Positions 26,630-35,708 are shown, counted from the stretch's first letter. The stretch is 64,000 nucleotides of DNA from Azospirillum thiophilum (GCF_001305595.1 NZ_CP012402.1:703001-767000), one strand, 5' to 3'. A program made the numbers and translations. Notes: a model not told the origin generated them from the sequence alone.

Positions 26630-26854
26630 ATGGTAGAAACCAGACGAACCGGCGACCGTTCGAACGAGCCCATCCGGCCCGACTCCGGCGGACGGGTTCC
26701 TGCTGCCGGCGGGCGGGCGCGGGCCGATGGTGTCGCTCAGCAGGGACGCCAGCGCATACCGAACCTGCGCGAGCTGGCAGCCCTGGTCGTCAATGGGGTG
26801 CTGACGCTGCCACGCAACTACCGCCGTGGCATGTTTCTTGACGTTCAGGTGTAG
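26630..26854 (+). CDS. Small hypothetical protein (74 aa)
   Basis: The ORF starts at the ATG at 26630 after an AT-rich stretch. The N-terminal half is low-complexity Arg/Gly/Pro; the C-terminal half (IPNLRELAALVVNGVLTLPRN) looks like a folded amphipathic segment and ends FLDVQV. There is no clear ribosome-binding site. Its end overlaps the end of the convergent glycosyltransferase by 10 bp. I do not recognise it; it may or may not be expressed. Confidence 0.4.
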   Translation: MVETRRTGDRSNEPIRPDSGGRVPAAGGRARADGVAQQGRQRIPNLRELAALVVNGVLTLPRNYRRGMFLDVQV

Positions 26855-27618
26855 GCCGCAATATCCGACCCGAACAGGCGTTCGAGCAAGGTGGGCGGCA
26901 GTTCATATTGCGGCAGGCACAGGCTGGTGCTGCGAGCGTGCATCATGTGCAGGCACAGCCCCTCGACATCGGGAAAGGTGCCGACGCTGAAGCGTTCGCG
27001 TGCGGCCTTGACGAAGGGAGCGTCCTCACAGGCGTTCACCGGCGGAAAGTGTGCCGTCTCCCAAACCTTGCGCCGGTACGCGTAGGAAAAGCCGTAGCCG
27101 TCGAGGTTGTCGGCCGAGGGCGGGTCATCCGGTGCTTCGACATAGGTACAGGTCTGGCGGCCCCAGCGGTGGTGCGAGCCGCCGACGGCTGTGTTCCAGT
27201 AGCCGAAGCGCCGATGCACCGTGCTGTAGAGGAACCAGCCCGACAGCTTCACCACATCGTTTCCCTGATCCAGCCAATCGAGCATTCGCTCCACATAGGT
27301 CGGGGCGTAGAAATCGTCGTCGTCCATATGGACGATCACCGAACCCTGGGCATGTTCTGCCATGATGTTGCGCTTCTCGCCGATGGCGTAGCGGCTGGGC
27401 GAATAGATATATTTCAGTTTCGGGTTCGCCAGCGGCTTCAGATAGGCCGATGGGCGAGGGCTGTCGTCGAACACCAGCCACTCGATGTCCGCATATGTCT
27501 GGGCCTGGATGCGAGCGTGAAGGAGAGGCAGGAAATCTTCCCGCTGCCAGGTGGGCGTGATGATGCTGACCAGCGGTGAGGTGGCCGGCGGCGAGGCGAT
27601 AGCGGCTTTCATGGTCAT
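26845..27618 (-). CDS. Family 2 glycosyltransferase
   Basis: The product is about 257 aa from the ATG at 27618 (MTMKAAIAS) or 27612. The GT-A signature is clear: SIITPTWQRED at the N terminus, LVFDDSPRP, and the metal-binding HMDDDDFYAP. GYGFSYAYRRKVWE and a terminal ARSTSLCLPQYELPP complete it. It probably transfers a sugar from a nucleotide donor to an acceptor at the cytoplasmic face of the membrane or in the cytosol; no membrane segment is present. It is alone on this strand, diverging from a DUF423 gene with about 90 bp between them. That gap contains the perfect palindrome TGTGTACACA. Confidence 0.88.
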   Translation of the reverse strand: MTMKAAIASPPATSPLVSIITPTWQREDFLPLLHARIQAQTYADIEWLVFDDSPRPSAYLKPLANPKLKYIYSPSRYAIGEKRNIMAEHAQGSVIVHMDDDDFYAPTYVERMLDWLDQGNDVVKLSGWFLYSTVHRRFGYWNTAVGGSHHRWGRQTCTYVEAPDDPPSADNLDGYGFSYAYRRKVWETAHFPPVNACEDAPFVKAARERFSVGTFPDVEGLCLHMMHARSTSLCLPQYELPPTLLERLFGSDIAAYT

Positions 27619-27641
27619 TTCTTGCTCGTGCGGACAGCCAT

Positions 27642-27651
27642 TGTGTACACA
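27642..27651. promoter_or_regulatory. Palindrome TGTGTACACA between divergent genes
   Basis: This perfect 10-bp palindrome lies 24 bp upstream of the glycosyltransferase start and 60 bp upstream of the DUF423 gene. TTGACA follows at 27653-27658 and could be a -35 element for the plus-strand gene. It could be an operator; the binding protein is unknown. Confidence 0.3.
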
Positions 27652-27710
27652 GTTGACAGAATAGCATCGCCCGCAGGCAGGCGGTGGCGTGAAGGAAGGG
27701 AGCGAGGCTC

Positions 27711-28097
27711 GTGGGATCAGTCGACCGGATCTGGATCGTTTTCGCCGCGCTGAACGGTGCCGTTGCGGTTGGCACCGGCGCCTATGCCAGCCACGCGCTG
27801 GCAGCGCAACCCCAGGCGCAGGAGTGGTTCCGCATCGCCGGACAGTATCAGATGGCCCATGCGCTGGCGCTGGTCCTGCTGGTGGCATTGGGTGCCCGGA
27901 TCGGGCAGCGTGGACATCTTGCGATGCGCTTGGCCGGATGGCTCTTCGCCGTCGGGATTCTATTGTTCTGCGGCACGCTATATGCGTTGGCAACGGTCGG
28001 CCCGCTGCCGGTACCGATGACGGCGCCGGCCGGAGGCTGGAGTTTCATGCTGGGCTGGGTGGCGCTGGCGGTCGCAGCGCTTCGGGCGCGCGACTGA
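27711..28097 (+). CDS. DUF423 family membrane protein
   Basis: The product is 128 aa from the GTG at 27711, with GAAGGGAG upstream. It matches the DUF423 (YgdD-like) family: an N-terminal helix with ALNGAVAVGTGAYASHAL (GAxxxHAL pattern), four predicted membrane helices, and a C-terminal GWSFMLGWVALAVAA. The family's function is not known. It converges on the ArsR-type repressor gene with about 30 bp between their ends. Confidence 0.88.
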   Translation: MGSVDRIWIVFAALNGAVAVGTGAYASHALAAQPQAQEWFRIAGQYQMAHALALVLLVALGARIGQRGHLAMRLAGWLFAVGILLFCGTLYALATVGPLPVPMTAPAGGWSFMLGWVALAVAALRARD

Positions 28098-28128
28098 GGC
28101 TTGCGCCTGCCTGCGCATGCTGCAGATT

Positions 28129-28509
28129 TCAACCCAAGGCTGCGGATCGTAAAGCAGATGTGCCGTCAGAGGGGATGCCGTCACGGTCGTTGGCAGAATC
28201 GTCATTCTCCGCACTGGAGGCACAATAGAGGCCGTGCAGCGTGGTCATGATCGTCTGCGCTTCGTGCCCGTTCAGCGAATAGTAAATGTTTTGGGCGCTG
28301 CGGCGCGTGCGGACCAGATTATCCGTGCGAAGGCGGGCAAGATGCTGCGACAGGGCCGACTGGCTGAGCCCGACCAAGTCCTCCAATTCACCCACCGATC
28401 GCTCGCCCTGGCTTAAATAGCACAGGATGAGGAGGCGCCGTTCATTGCACATCGCCTTCAGCAATATACTCGCCCGGCGCGCATTGGCCTGCAAATCCTC
28501 GATCTTCAT
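28129..28509 (-). CDS. ArsR-family repressor, BigR/SqrR-like sulfide/persulfide sensor
   Basis: The product is 126 aa from the ATG at 28509 (MKIEDLQANA). It is a winged helix-turn-helix of the ArsR/SmtB class: ERSVGELEDLVGLSQSALSQHLARLR, then a wing with RRSAQNIYYSL. Two cysteines sit where BigR/SqrR-type persulfide sensors have theirs: one in LILCYL and one near the end of the fold in GLYCAS; an additional Cys is in AMCNERR. Such repressors release DNA when the pair forms a polysulfide link. Divergent from it is a TusA-like sulfur carrier, which supports a sulfur-responsive role. The C-terminal tail after ASS is unusually long and Asp/Ser-rich. Confidence 0.85.
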   Translation of the reverse strand: MKIEDLQANARRASILLKAMCNERRLLILCYLSQGERSVGELEDLVGLSQSALSQHLARLRTDNLVRTRRSAQNIYYSLNGHEAQTIMTTLHGLYCASSAENDDSANDRDGIPSDGTSALRSAALG

Positions 28510-28839
28510 TGCTTTATCGTCGCCCTGTCCGTTCCGATTCGTTTTGCGTCCGTGCCGCCGTTGAATGGCACGAAAAATAAAAATGCTCGCATGATAGTAT
28601 ATTCTTACACATGCGGCATTGTCCACCTGTGGGAATCCGTCATAGGAGTCAGCCGCTGCTTTTGCGCCGTCGAGGGCTTGAGCGTTACCATTGCCTACGC
28701 CGGTGCTTTTTCTACGCTGGGCGATTGGAAATCAAACAAAGACATCACGCCTGGGTTGCGGTTGGTGAGATGGCGGCTCGAAACGGCTTTGTCATATCAA
28801 CCGGTGACAACGACAGGCCGGTCGGCTAGCATTCCAGCC
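28510..28839. promoter_or_regulatory. Divergent region between the ArsR-type repressor and tusA-like gene
   Basis: This 330-bp gene-free region has an AT-rich patch near 28570-28610. An inverted repeat CGCATG (28588-28593) / CATGCG (28610-28615), separated by a 16-bp AT-rich spacer, is the best operator candidate, lying about 80 bp upstream of the repressor start. It could autoregulate the repressor. Matching to the known BigR/SqrR site was not possible by eye. Confidence 0.35.
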
Positions 28840-29067
28840 ATGAGTGATCATCCATTGGATACCAAGGGCTTGCAGTGTCCGCTACCCGTCTTGCGCGCGC
28901 GCAAGGCGATGAAGGCCATCGCCGTTGGCGACACCTTGACTGTAGAGGCGACCGATCCAGGCTCCCGCAAGGATTTCCCCGCTTTCTGCGACGCGACGGG
29001 AAATCGTCTGTTGTCCGTCGAAGAAGTGGGGGGGGTATTGCGCTTCGTTATTGAACGGTTGGTCTGA
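28840..29067 (+). CDS. TusA-family sulfur carrier protein
   Basis: The product is 75 aa from the ATG at 28840. The TusA/SirA signature is clear: LDTKGLQCPLPVLRARKAM with the persulfide-carrying Cys13, followed by GDTLTVEATDPGSRKDFPAFC and a C-terminal LRFVIERLV strand. These small cytoplasmic proteins pass sulfane sulfur between enzymes in tRNA thiolation, molybdenum-cofactor or sulfur oxidation routes. The second Cys (AFCDATG) is also found in some homologues. The divergent neighbour is a persulfide-sensor-like repressor. Confidence 0.92.
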   Translation: MSDHPLDTKGLQCPLPVLRARKAMKAIAVGDTLTVEATDPGSRKDFPAFCDATGNRLLSVEEVGGVLRFVIERLV

Positions 29068-29423
29068 ACAAGCGGGCTCGAAAGCTGCGGCCTACATTGC
29101 GTGCGTTTGAGGAAGGGAACTTTTCCCGATTGCCATGTCGACGAAATCGACGGGACGATGTCCAGATTCCAGGGAATATGATTTCCTGAGGTCAGCGACT
29201 CTTGAGTTTCTGATGGAGACGAAAGAGAGTTGTCGCCGACATAATTTCCTGCACACTCCGCCCGTCAGTCCTGCCGTGTTACGGATTGCCCCGGATCCCA
29301 AAAGTGGGCTGTGACGAATCGTCCTGGATTCAGCCTGTACTTTCATTAGCGATCCGGGAAGAATGGTCTTTGGAAACGCGCTGAACGCCGCCTCGAAAAC
29401 CAACGATAACGACTGAAAAATCG
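29068..29423. other. 356-bp intergenic region
   Basis: I see no credible gene: one 103-codon minus-strand ORF lacks a ribosome site and family resemblance. A short palindrome GGGAA-CTT-TTCCC occurs near 29116-29128. Base composition is AT-richer than the flanking genes, which suits a promoter region for the deacetylase gene. Confidence 0.4.
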
Positions 29424-30353
29424 ATGTTCACCACCCTGTTCTCCCACCCCGCGTGCCTGGAGCACGATACGGGTTTAGGTCATCCGGAATGCTCTGACCG
29501 CCTGCGCGCCGTGCTCGCCGCGCTCGAAACGGAAGAGTTCCATATGCTGGAACGGCAGGAGGCGCCACGCGCCACGGTGGAACAGCTTTTGCGAGCCCAC
29601 CCACAGTCGCACATCGACCGTGTGCTGTCCCTCATTCCCGAGGTCGAGCATGCCGGCGTCGATGCCGACACCGTCGTCTCGCCCGGATCCGGGGAGGCGG
29701 CGCTCCGTGCGGCCGGGGCGGTCTGCGCCGCTGTCGACGCAGTGGCGACCGGGCAATCGCGCAATGCCTTTTGCGCCGTGCGCCCGCCCGGCCACCATGC
29801 GGAGCGGGAGAAGGCGATGGGATTCTGCCTGTTCAACAATGCGGCGGTCGGCGCCTATCATGCCCGTGCCGAACACGGCCTGCAGCGCGTCGCGGTGATG
29901 GATTTCGATGTCCACCATGGAAATGGCACGCAGGACATCTTCCAGCACGACCCTGACATGCTCTATTGTTCGACCCACCAGTCACCGCTCTACCCAGGCA
30001 CGGGCGATGCGGGTGAGAAGGGGGAATACGGCAACTGCGTCAATGCGCCGCTTCCGGCAATGGCCGGTTCGCCGGAGTTCCGGCATGCGATGACCCACAT
30101 CATTCTGCCGGCCATCGACCATTTCAAGCCGGACCTGCTGATCATCTCGGCCGGTTTCGACGCCCATTCGCGTGATCCGCTTGCGGGCCTGCACTTGATC
30201 GACGACGATTTCGTATGGGCCACGCGCAAGCTGGGCGAACTGGCACGCACCCATTGCGGGGCGAGAATCGTCTCGGTTCTGGAGGGAGGCTACAACCTGC
30301 GCGCACTGGCGTCGGCCAGCGCCGCCCATGTACGCGAATTGATGTACTGCTAA
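29424..30353 (+). CDS. Histone-deacetylase-family protein (class II-like amidohydrolase)
   Basis: The product is 309 aa. The arginase/deacetylase fold is shown by RPPGHHAE (tandem His), GFCLFNNAAVGA, the zinc-binding DFDVHHGNGTQDIF, and SAGFDAHSRDPL (third metal ligand Asp); a C-terminal EGGYNL follows. The bacterial members act on acetylated lysines, polyamines or acetoin-related substrates; in this length class acetylpolyamine or small-molecule deacetylation is plausible. It is cytoplasmic. The ribosome site is weak. It lies upstream of xseB-ispA-dxs by about 140 bp, probably a separate transcript. Confidence 0.92.
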   Translation: MFTTLFSHPACLEHDTGLGHPECSDRLRAVLAALETEEFHMLERQEAPRATVEQLLRAHPQSHIDRVLSLIPEVEHAGVDADTVVSPGSGEAALRAAGAVCAAVDAVATGQSRNAFCAVRPPGHHAEREKAMGFCLFNNAAVGAYHARAEHGLQRVAVMDFDVHHGNGTQDIFQHDPDMLYCSTHQSPLYPGTGDAGEKGEYGNCVNAPLPAMAGSPEFRHAMTHIILPAIDHFKPDLLIISAGFDAHSRDPLAGLHLIDDDFVWATRKLGELARTHCGARIVSVLEGGYNLRALASASAAHVRELMYC

Positions 30354-30491
30354 ATCGCCCGGAGAGTTCCTCCTGCTCGAAAGGGGGAGAGGCTATCCGA
30401 ACGCATAGGCCGCAAGGGCCGTGGTTCGACCTGCCTCAGCCCTTGCACATGACGTGGGCGGGGCATACCTTCGCGGGCTCGAGGTTCCACC

Positions 30492-30791
30492 ATGGTTCTG
30501 CCCGACATGCCCCCTTCTGTCGCCCACCGGTCCGCCGAGCCGCCCTCCGCCGCTATCCCGCCCGACATTGCCGCCCTCAGCTTCGAGGACGCGCTCGCCG
30601 AACTGGAGCGGATCGTCCGTCAGCTCGAGGAGGGCCGCGGCAAGCTCGACGATGCCATCTCCTCATATGAGCGGGGCACTGCGCTGAAGCGCCATTGCGA
30701 GATGAAGCTGCGTGAAGCGCAGGCCAAGATCGACCGCATCACCGTGAGCGCCGACGGCACTCTCGGCACCGAATCCGTCCGGATCGACTGA
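30492..30791 (+). CDS. xseB: Exodeoxyribonuclease VII small subunit
   Basis: The product is 99 aa, with GAGG upstream of the ATG. The XseB core SFEDALAELERIVRQLEEG and GKLDDAISSYERGTALKRHCEMKLREAQAKID is a two-helix coiled coil. Exonuclease VII (XseA plus several XseB) degrades single-stranded DNA to oligonucleotides. The N-terminal 25 residues are a Pro/Ser extension not found in short homologues. It is the first gene of the usual xseB-ispA-dxs order; ispA starts at GTG 30793, two bases after the xseB stop. Confidence 0.95.
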   Translation: MVLPDMPPSVAHRSAEPPSAAIPPDIAALSFEDALAELERIVRQLEEGRGKLDDAISSYERGTALKRHCEMKLREAQAKIDRITVSADGTLGTESVRID

Positions 30792-30792
30792 C

Positions 30793-31695
30793 GTGCAGAC
30801 CATATCCCAAATCGAATTGAAGTCCGCCCTGGCGGAAATCGCGCAGGCGGTCGAGGTCAAGATCGGTGCCCTGCTGCCGACCGCCGACTTGGCGGAGGCG
30901 CGGGTGTTCGACGCCATGCGCTACGGCTGCCTGAACGGCGGTAAGCGTCTGCGCCCCTTCCTGGTGATGCAGTCCGCTGCGCTGTTCGGCGTCAATCCAG
31001 ACTGCGCAATCCGTGCGGCCGCGGCGGTGGAGATGGTCCATAGCTATTCGCTGGTTCACGATGACCTGCCGGCGATGGACGACGGTGAGCTGCGGCGAGG
31101 ACGTCCGACCTGTCATCGCCAATTCGACGAGGCGACGGCAATCCTGGCCGGTGACGGGTTGCTGACCCTGGCGTTCGAGGTGCTGGCCGACCCGGCGACG
31201 CACGAGGACCCCAACATCCGTTGCCAATTGGTGTCGGCATTGGCCAAGGCGGCCGGTGGCCATGGCATGGTCGGCGGCCAGATGCTGGACCTGATCGCGG
31301 AGCATGAGACCTTCGACCTCGGCACCACCACCCGACTTCAGCGCATGAAGACCGGTGAGATGATCGCCTTTTCCTGCGAGGCCGGCGGTATCCTGGGCAA
31401 GGCCAACCCGCCGCAACGCACGGCGTTGCGCGCCTATGCCCACGATCTGGGGTTGGCTTTCCAGATCGTCGACGACCTGCTGGACGTGGAAGGCACGGCG
31501 GAGGAGACCGGCAAGACGGTCGGCCGTGACGCTCAGGCCGGCAAGGCGACCTTCGTATCGATCCTGGGCCGTGACCGCGCCCGTGCTCAGGCGGAGATGC
31601 TATCCCGTCAAGCGTCGCAGCACTTGGACATTTTCGACGGGCGTGCCGATATGTTGAAGGCCGTCGCCGACTTCGTCGTCGTGCGCCGCGCCTGA
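30793..31695 (+). CDS. ispA: Polyprenyl synthetase (farnesyl/geranyl diphosphate synthase)
   Basis: The product is 300 aa from the GTG at 30793. The first Asp-rich motif is DDLPAMDD (preceded by HSYSLVH) and the second is [13 protein letters not shown] and [13 protein letters not shown] are also present. It condenses isopentenyl diphosphate with dimethylallyl or geranyl diphosphate in the cytoplasm. Its neighbours are xseB (2 bp upstream) and dxs (25 bp downstream), so one transcript probably supplies and uses isoprenoid precursors. Confidence 0.94.
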   Translation: MQTISQIELKSALAEIAQAVEVKIGALLPTADLAEARVFDAMRYGCLNGGKRLRPFLVMQSAALFGVNPDCAIRAAAAVEMVHSYSLVHDDLPAMDDGELRRGRPTCHRQFDEATAILAGDGLLTLAFEVLADPATHEDPNIRCQLVSALAKAAGGHGMVGGQMLDLIAEHETFDLGTTTRLQRMKTGEMIAFSCEAGGILGKANPPQRTALRAYAHDLGLAFQIVDDLLDVEGTAEETGKTVGRDAQAGKATFVSILGRDRARAQAEMLSRQASQHLDIFDGRADMLKAVADFVVVRRA

Positions 31696-31720
31696 CCAAC
31701 GCTTTGAGGACCCGCAAGAC

Positions 31721-33634
31721 GTGACCGCCACCAAGACCCCGCTGCTCGACCTTTGTCCGACGCCAGCCAAGCTGCGGGCCTTGAAGCCCGAACAGCTCCG
31801 CCAGTTTGCCGACGAACTGCGTACCGAGACCGTGGATGCCGTGTCGGTGACCGGCGGTCATCTCGGCGCCGGACTGGGGGTTGTGGAACTGACGGTGGCG
31901 CTCCATTACGTCTTCGATACACCTTACGACCGGCTGATCTGGGACGTCGGGCACCAGTGCTATCCGCACAAGATCCTGACTGGCCGGCGCGACCGCATCC
32001 GCACGCTCCGTATGGGGGGCGGTCTCAGCGGATTCACCAAGCGGTCCGAAAGCGACTACGATCCGTTCGGCGCCGGTCACAGCTCCACTTCGATCTCCGC
32101 CGGGCTGGGCATGGCGGTTGCCAGCAAGATGAAGGGTGAGCGGCGCAATGTCATCGCCGTGATCGGCGATGGTGCAATGAGCGCCGGTATGGCGTACGAG
32201 GCGATGAACAACGCGGCCTCAACCAAGTCGCGGCTAATCGTTATCCTCAATGACAACGACATGTCCATCGCTCCGCCGGTTGGGGCGATGAGCGCATATC
32301 TGTCACGGTTAATCTCGTCCAAGCCGTACCTGTCCCTGCGTCATCTTGCGAAGGAGATCGCCGACCAGTTGCCGCGGCCGCTGCGCAACGCCGCCCGCCG
32401 GGCGGAGGAATATGCCCGTGGTATGGTTACTGGCGGCACCTTGTTCGAAGAGTTGGGCTTCTACTATATCGGGCCGATCGACGGCCACAATCTGGACCAT
32501 TTGCTTCCGGTTCTGCAGAATGTCCGCGAGGCCGACGACGACAAGCCGGTGCTGATCCACGTCGTTACCAAGAAGGGCAAAGGATACGGACCGGCGGAGG
32601 CGTCGGCCGACAAGCTACATGCGGTGGCCAAGTTCGATGTGGTGACGGGCACCCAGGCCAAGCCGAAATCGAATGCTCCAACCTTTACCCGTGTCTTTGC
32701 TCAGAGTCTGATCGCGGAGGCAGTTGCCGACCCGACCATTGTCGGCATTACCGCGGCCATGCCATCGGGCACAGGGCTGGATTTGTTCGAAGAGCGTTTT
32801 CCCGACCGTTGCTTTGACGTCGGCATCGCCGAACAGCATGCAGTGACCTTTGCCGCCGGCATGGCGACGGAGGGCTTCAAGCCCTTCTGCGCCATTTACT
32901 CCACATTCCTCCAGCGCGCCTACGACCAAGTCATTCATGACGTGGTACTGCAGCATCTGCCGGTTCGATTCGCACTGGACCGCGCCGGTCTGGTTGGAGC
33001 GGACGGAGCGACCCATGCGGGCGCTTTCGACACGGCGTACCTAGGCTGCTTGCCCGACATCGTATTGATGGCAGCTGCTGACGAACTGGAGCTGATGCAT
33101 ATGGTGGCGACGCAGGCCGCCATCGACGACCGTGCGTCGGCCCTGCGTTATCCGCGTGGCGAGGGTGTGGGGCTGGAACTGCCTGACCGCGGCAAAATCC
33201 TGCCGATGGGCAAAGGCCGTATCCTGCAGGAAGGCACCAAGATCGCCATTCTCAGTTACGGCACCCGCTTGAGTGAGGCAAGGCGTGCGGCATCCGAACT
33301 GGCGGCCCGCGGCCTGTCCACCACGCTGGCCGATGCCCGTTTCGCCAAACCGCTGGACGAGGAACTGGTGCGGCGCCTTGCCCTTGAGCATGAGGTTCTG
33401 ATCACCGTCGAGGAGGGATCGATCGGTGGATTCGGCAGCTTCGTGCTGCAGTTCTTGGCGACGGCGGGTCTGCTGGACGGCGGTCTGAAGATCAGGCCGA
33501 TGGTTCTGCCGGACCTGTATCTCGACCATGACGCGCCAGCCAAGCAGTATGAAATCGCTGGCCTGACCGCCCAGCACATTGTTCGTACCGCCTTGCAGGC
33601 GCTGGGTATGGAGAGCGCCGCCGCCCGGGCCTGA
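31721..33634 (+). CDS. dxs: 1-deoxy-D-xylulose-5-phosphate synthase
   Basis: The product is 637 aa from the GTG at 31721. The thiamine-diphosphate enzyme fold is shown by [13 protein letters not shown], the ThDP-binding [17 protein letters not shown] followed by [13 protein letters not shown], and the transketolase pyrimidine-binding region [33 protein letters not shown] is a DXS signature. It makes DXP from pyruvate and glyceraldehyde-3-phosphate, the first step of the MEP isoprenoid pathway. It is the last gene of the xseB-ispA-dxs run; the next gene starts 177 bp on. Confidence 0.96.
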   Translation: MTATKTPLLDLCPTPAKLRALKPEQLRQFADELRTETVDAVSVTGGHLGAGLGVVELTVALHYVFDTPYDRLIWDVGHQCYPHKILTGRRDRIRTLRMGGGLSGFTKRSESDYDPFGAGHSSTSISAGLGMAVASKMKGERRNVIAVIGDGAMSAGMAYEAMNNAASTKSRLIVILNDNDMSIAPPVGAMSAYLSRLISSKPYLSLRHLAKEIADQLPRPLRNAARRAEEYARGMVTGGTLFEELGFYYIGPIDGHNLDHLLPVLQNVREADDDKPVLIHVVTKKGKGYGPAEASADKLHAVAKFDVVTGTQAKPKSNAPTFTRVFAQSLIAEAVADPTIVGITAAMPSGTGLDLFEERFPDRCFDVGIAEQHAVTFAAGMATEGFKPFCAIYSTFLQRAYDQVIHDVVLQHLPVRFALDRAGLVGADGATHAGAFDTAYLGCLPDIVLMAAADELELMHMVATQAAIDDRASALRYPRGEGVGLELPDRGKILPMGKGRILQEGTKIAILSYGTRLSEARRAASELAARGLSTTLADARFAKPLDEELVRRLALEHEVLITVEEGSIGGFGSFVLQFLATAGLLDGGLKIRPMVLPDLYLDHDAPAKQYEIAGLTAQHIVRTALQALGMESAAARA

Positions 33635-33811
33635 CCAGTTGTCTCCGCCCAAACCTTCCAAAGGGCGTAATGCCATTTGTCTAGCAGGTGTTCGGGTTGT
33701 TGGACTGGTGCCGAGCGCGAACGAAGCCTTACACTTACCAGGCTGAAATGGTACCCGTCGGGAACGGCCGCGGGAACCGGCAGCCCAGGGCGGCAGGCGA
33801 GGTTGGGGGCG

Positions 33812-34855
33812 ATGGCGCACATTATGGCGGTCACGGCTTACCGGAATGCGGAGTTCGGTACCGAACCGGGGGCGGAGCGGCCGACGGAAAGTGGGGTCGT
33901 GACAGCCGGCGTCGGTATCGACGACCCGGCAACGCTGCGCTGCCTGCTGGACCAGACACCGACGCCCACGGCACTGGTGGATGGAGAGGAAGGTTGCTGT
34001 ATCTTCGCCAATGCGGCCTTCCGCGCGCTCGGCGTCGTTGCTGGAACGAATCTGACAGAGCGTTTCCCGGCGCTGCCTTCCGCGCTGTTGGCTGAGGCGC
34101 GCCAGACCGGCAGGCCTCAGCGCAGCCGTGCAGTTGGCGACGGCGCCCTGGACGGCGTGCGGTTCTGGGATGTGCGGATTACCCCGATGATGGGGGTCAA
34201 CAGCGTCGTCCGTGCCCTGATCGTCACCGTGGAAGAAACGCCGGAATCGGCAGCCGAACATGAACGCCGGCTGCGTGACGTCAGCCACCGGCTAAAGAAC
34301 ACGTTGCAACTGGTCTCCAGCCTGCTGACCCTTCAGACGTTATCAACCAAGGATCCAGAGGTGCGGCGGGCGCTGCAAAGTGCTGGAGGTCGTGTCGGTA
34401 TCGTTACCCAGGCTCATCAGCATTCACATGGTGCCTTGCGCTCTGGTTGCATCAATGTAGCCGTTCTTCTTCGCGAGTTGTGCCTGGAATTGGAGGCGAC
34501 TTTGCCCGGCGCTCACCGGATTCAAGTTGCGGCGGAGGTTGCCGAGATGCCGGCGGATGCGCTCATCCCCTTCAGCCTGATCGTCAGCGAGTTGGTTGGC
34601 AATGCCGCGCGCCATGCCTTTCCGGCTGGAGTGCCCGGCACCATCGATGTCCGGCTGGACCGCTATGAGGGTGGCGGTGTTCGCCTGGAGGTTTCTGACC
34701 GTGGGACCGGTCTGCCTGCCGGTGTGGATGTCGCAAGGGCGGCGACGTTGGGCCTGAAAGTGGTGCGCGCCTTCGTCGGCCAGTTGCGTGGCAAGCTGAG
34801 CGCCGACAGCGATCCCAGCGGCACCCGTGTAACGGTGGACTTTCCTCCAGCCTGA
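33812..34855 (+). CDS. PAS sensor histidine kinase (HisKA_2/HWE-like)
   Basis: The product is about 347 aa from the ATG at 33812 (MAHIMAVTAY), with GAGG upstream; 33824 is an alternative. A PAS-like region (LLDQTPTPTALVDGEEGC) precedes the phospho-acceptor box RDVSHRLKNTLQLVSSLL, characteristic of HisKA_2 kinases. The ATPase domain has LIVSELVGNAARHAFP and SDRGTGLPAG, then GLKVVRAFVGQL. It has no membrane segment, so the input is cytoplasmic. Such kinases often feed general-stress (EcfG/PhyR) or light/redox pathways. No response regulator is adjacent. Confidence 0.9.
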   Translation: MAHIMAVTAYRNAEFGTEPGAERPTESGVVTAGVGIDDPATLRCLLDQTPTPTALVDGEEGCCIFANAAFRALGVVAGTNLTERFPALPSALLAEARQTGRPQRSRAVGDGALDGVRFWDVRITPMMGVNSVVRALIVTVEETPESAAEHERRLRDVSHRLKNTLQLVSSLLTLQTLSTKDPEVRRALQSAGGRVGIVTQAHQHSHGALRSGCINVAVLLRELCLELEATLPGAHRIQVAAEVAEMPADALIPFSLIVSELVGNAARHAFPAGVPGTIDVRLDRYEGGGVRLEVSDRGTGLPAGVDVARAATLGLKVVRAFVGQLRGKLSADSDPSGTRVTVDFPPA

Positions 34856-34968
34856 AACTTCCCGCTCGAAACCTGTGGGCGGATGGCCCTTCCGGCGCCA
34901 GAGAGAATCCGCACTGACTGGCCGAAAAGGATGCATTCCTGTATCCGGCATGTTGTTGCAGCCGATTT

Positions 34969-34994
34969 GTCATCCCCACCTTCGCAGGGATGAC
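34969..34994. repeat. REP-like palindrome
   Basis: GTCATCCC (34969-34976) pairs perfectly with GGGATGAC (34987-34994) across a 10-nt loop with a CTTCG-like centre. This GTCAT(C/T)CCC...GGGATGAC form is typical of dispersed palindromic repeats in many bacteria. I saw only one copy in the window. Confidence 0.45.
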
Positions 34995-35021
34995 CGGAAA
35001 CTCAAAATATGATCAAGCTTC

Positions 35022-35083
35022 TTCACCCGATTGCCCAGATGGAAGGGGCCAGTGGGTTCCCCTGGGCAACGAGCGGGTGAATG
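35022..35083. repeat. Long two-part inverted repeat next to the istB remnant
   Basis: TTCACCCG (35022-35029) and TTGCCCAG (35031-35038) pair with CTGGGCAA (35064-35071) and CGGGTGAA (35076-35083), giving 16 bp of pairing around a 25-nt centre. It lies just beyond the istB stop (14 bp), so it may be an insertion-sequence end or terminator. Confidence 0.45.
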
Positions 35084-35096
35084 GGTTGGGTTGCTC

Positions 35097-35237
35097 AGGA
35101 ACGATCTTTTTTGAATCGCCAGTTTTCATTGCCGGCTTCGAAGATGTCGCAGCGCTGCGTCAGCCGGTCGAGCAAGGTCGTCGTCATCGTGGCATCGCCG
35201 CCGAAGACGGCCGACCATTCGGCAAAGCTCAAGCCGG
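35097..35237 (-). pseudogene. istB: C-terminal remnant of IstB (IS21-family helper ATPase)
   Basis: The last 46 codons of an istB gene remain: the minus-strand translation contains SFAEWSAVFGG, TTTLLDRLTQRCDIFEAGNE and WRFKKDRS before the stop. This is the conserved C terminus of the IS21 transposition helper. The N-terminal ATPase part and the transposase istA are absent; the upstream junction abuts the DUF3830 gene's stop. It marks a past insertion and deletion at the left edge of the catabolic island. Confidence 0.85.
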
Positions 35238-35250
35238 TGCCTCTTCTGTG

Positions 35251-35667
35251 TCAGCGAGTCAATTCGAAGCGGATCGGCTGTGCACCCTGCCAGAGGGTGC
35301 GCTTGCCGAGTTCCGCCAGATTCTCGAGCCCCTCGGTGATGGTGATGAAGTGATTGCCGGCGAGCTGGCCCATCTTGCTGGAGAACTGGACACCGCCATA
35401 GGCCAGCAGGATCTCGGTCTCGCTGATGCCGCCCGGATAGAGGATGATCTGGCCCGGAGCCGGGTGGCTGGTGTGGTTCTCGTAGCCGAGGCCGAAATCG
35501 GTATCGCCCAGCGGAATCCATACGCCTTCCCCGCTCCAGCGGACATGGACGATCTGGCCCTCGTAGGGCAGCAGGTTGCGGAACTTGGCGCAGGTCTTCG
35601 GTGCGGCGCTGGTTTCGAAGCGGGCGCCGAAGGTGAAGGGGCCAGCGGTGATGGTCAGGGCGTCCAT
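35251..35667 (-). CDS. DUF3830 family protein (cyclophilin-like fold)
   Basis: The product is 138 aa with GGTCGAGG-poor but adequate context. It matches the DUF3830 family: LTITAGPFTFGARFETSAAPKTCAKF, WSGEGVWIPLG, an ENHTSHPAPGQIILYPGGISETEILLAYG core and a C-terminal GNHFITI. The family adopts a cyclophilin-like beta barrel and is often found in catabolic clusters with amidohydrolases; its activity is not established. It is the last gene of the minus-strand operon, behind the dihydropyrimidinase, with a hairpin at 35709-35743 in the gap. Confidence 0.87.
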   Translation of the reverse strand: MDALTITAGPFTFGARFETSAAPKTCAKFRNLLPYEGQIVHVRWSGEGVWIPLGDTDFGLGYENHTSHPAPGQIILYPGGISETEILLAYGGVQFSSKMGQLAGNHFITITEGLENLAELGKRTLWQGAQPIRFELTR

Positions 35668-35708
35668 GGTGTGATGATCCTCGTGTCTCGGGTTCGTACC
35701 TGCCCCGG

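Noticed and set aside
28562..28585. Possible sigma-54 promoter (TGGCAC followed by TGC)
   Set aside because: The spacing between the TGGCAC and the TGC elements is too long for the -24/-12 consensus.
29092..29403. 103-codon minus-strand ORF
   Set aside because: No ribosome-binding site, no recognisable motif, and AT-rich composition unlike genes here.
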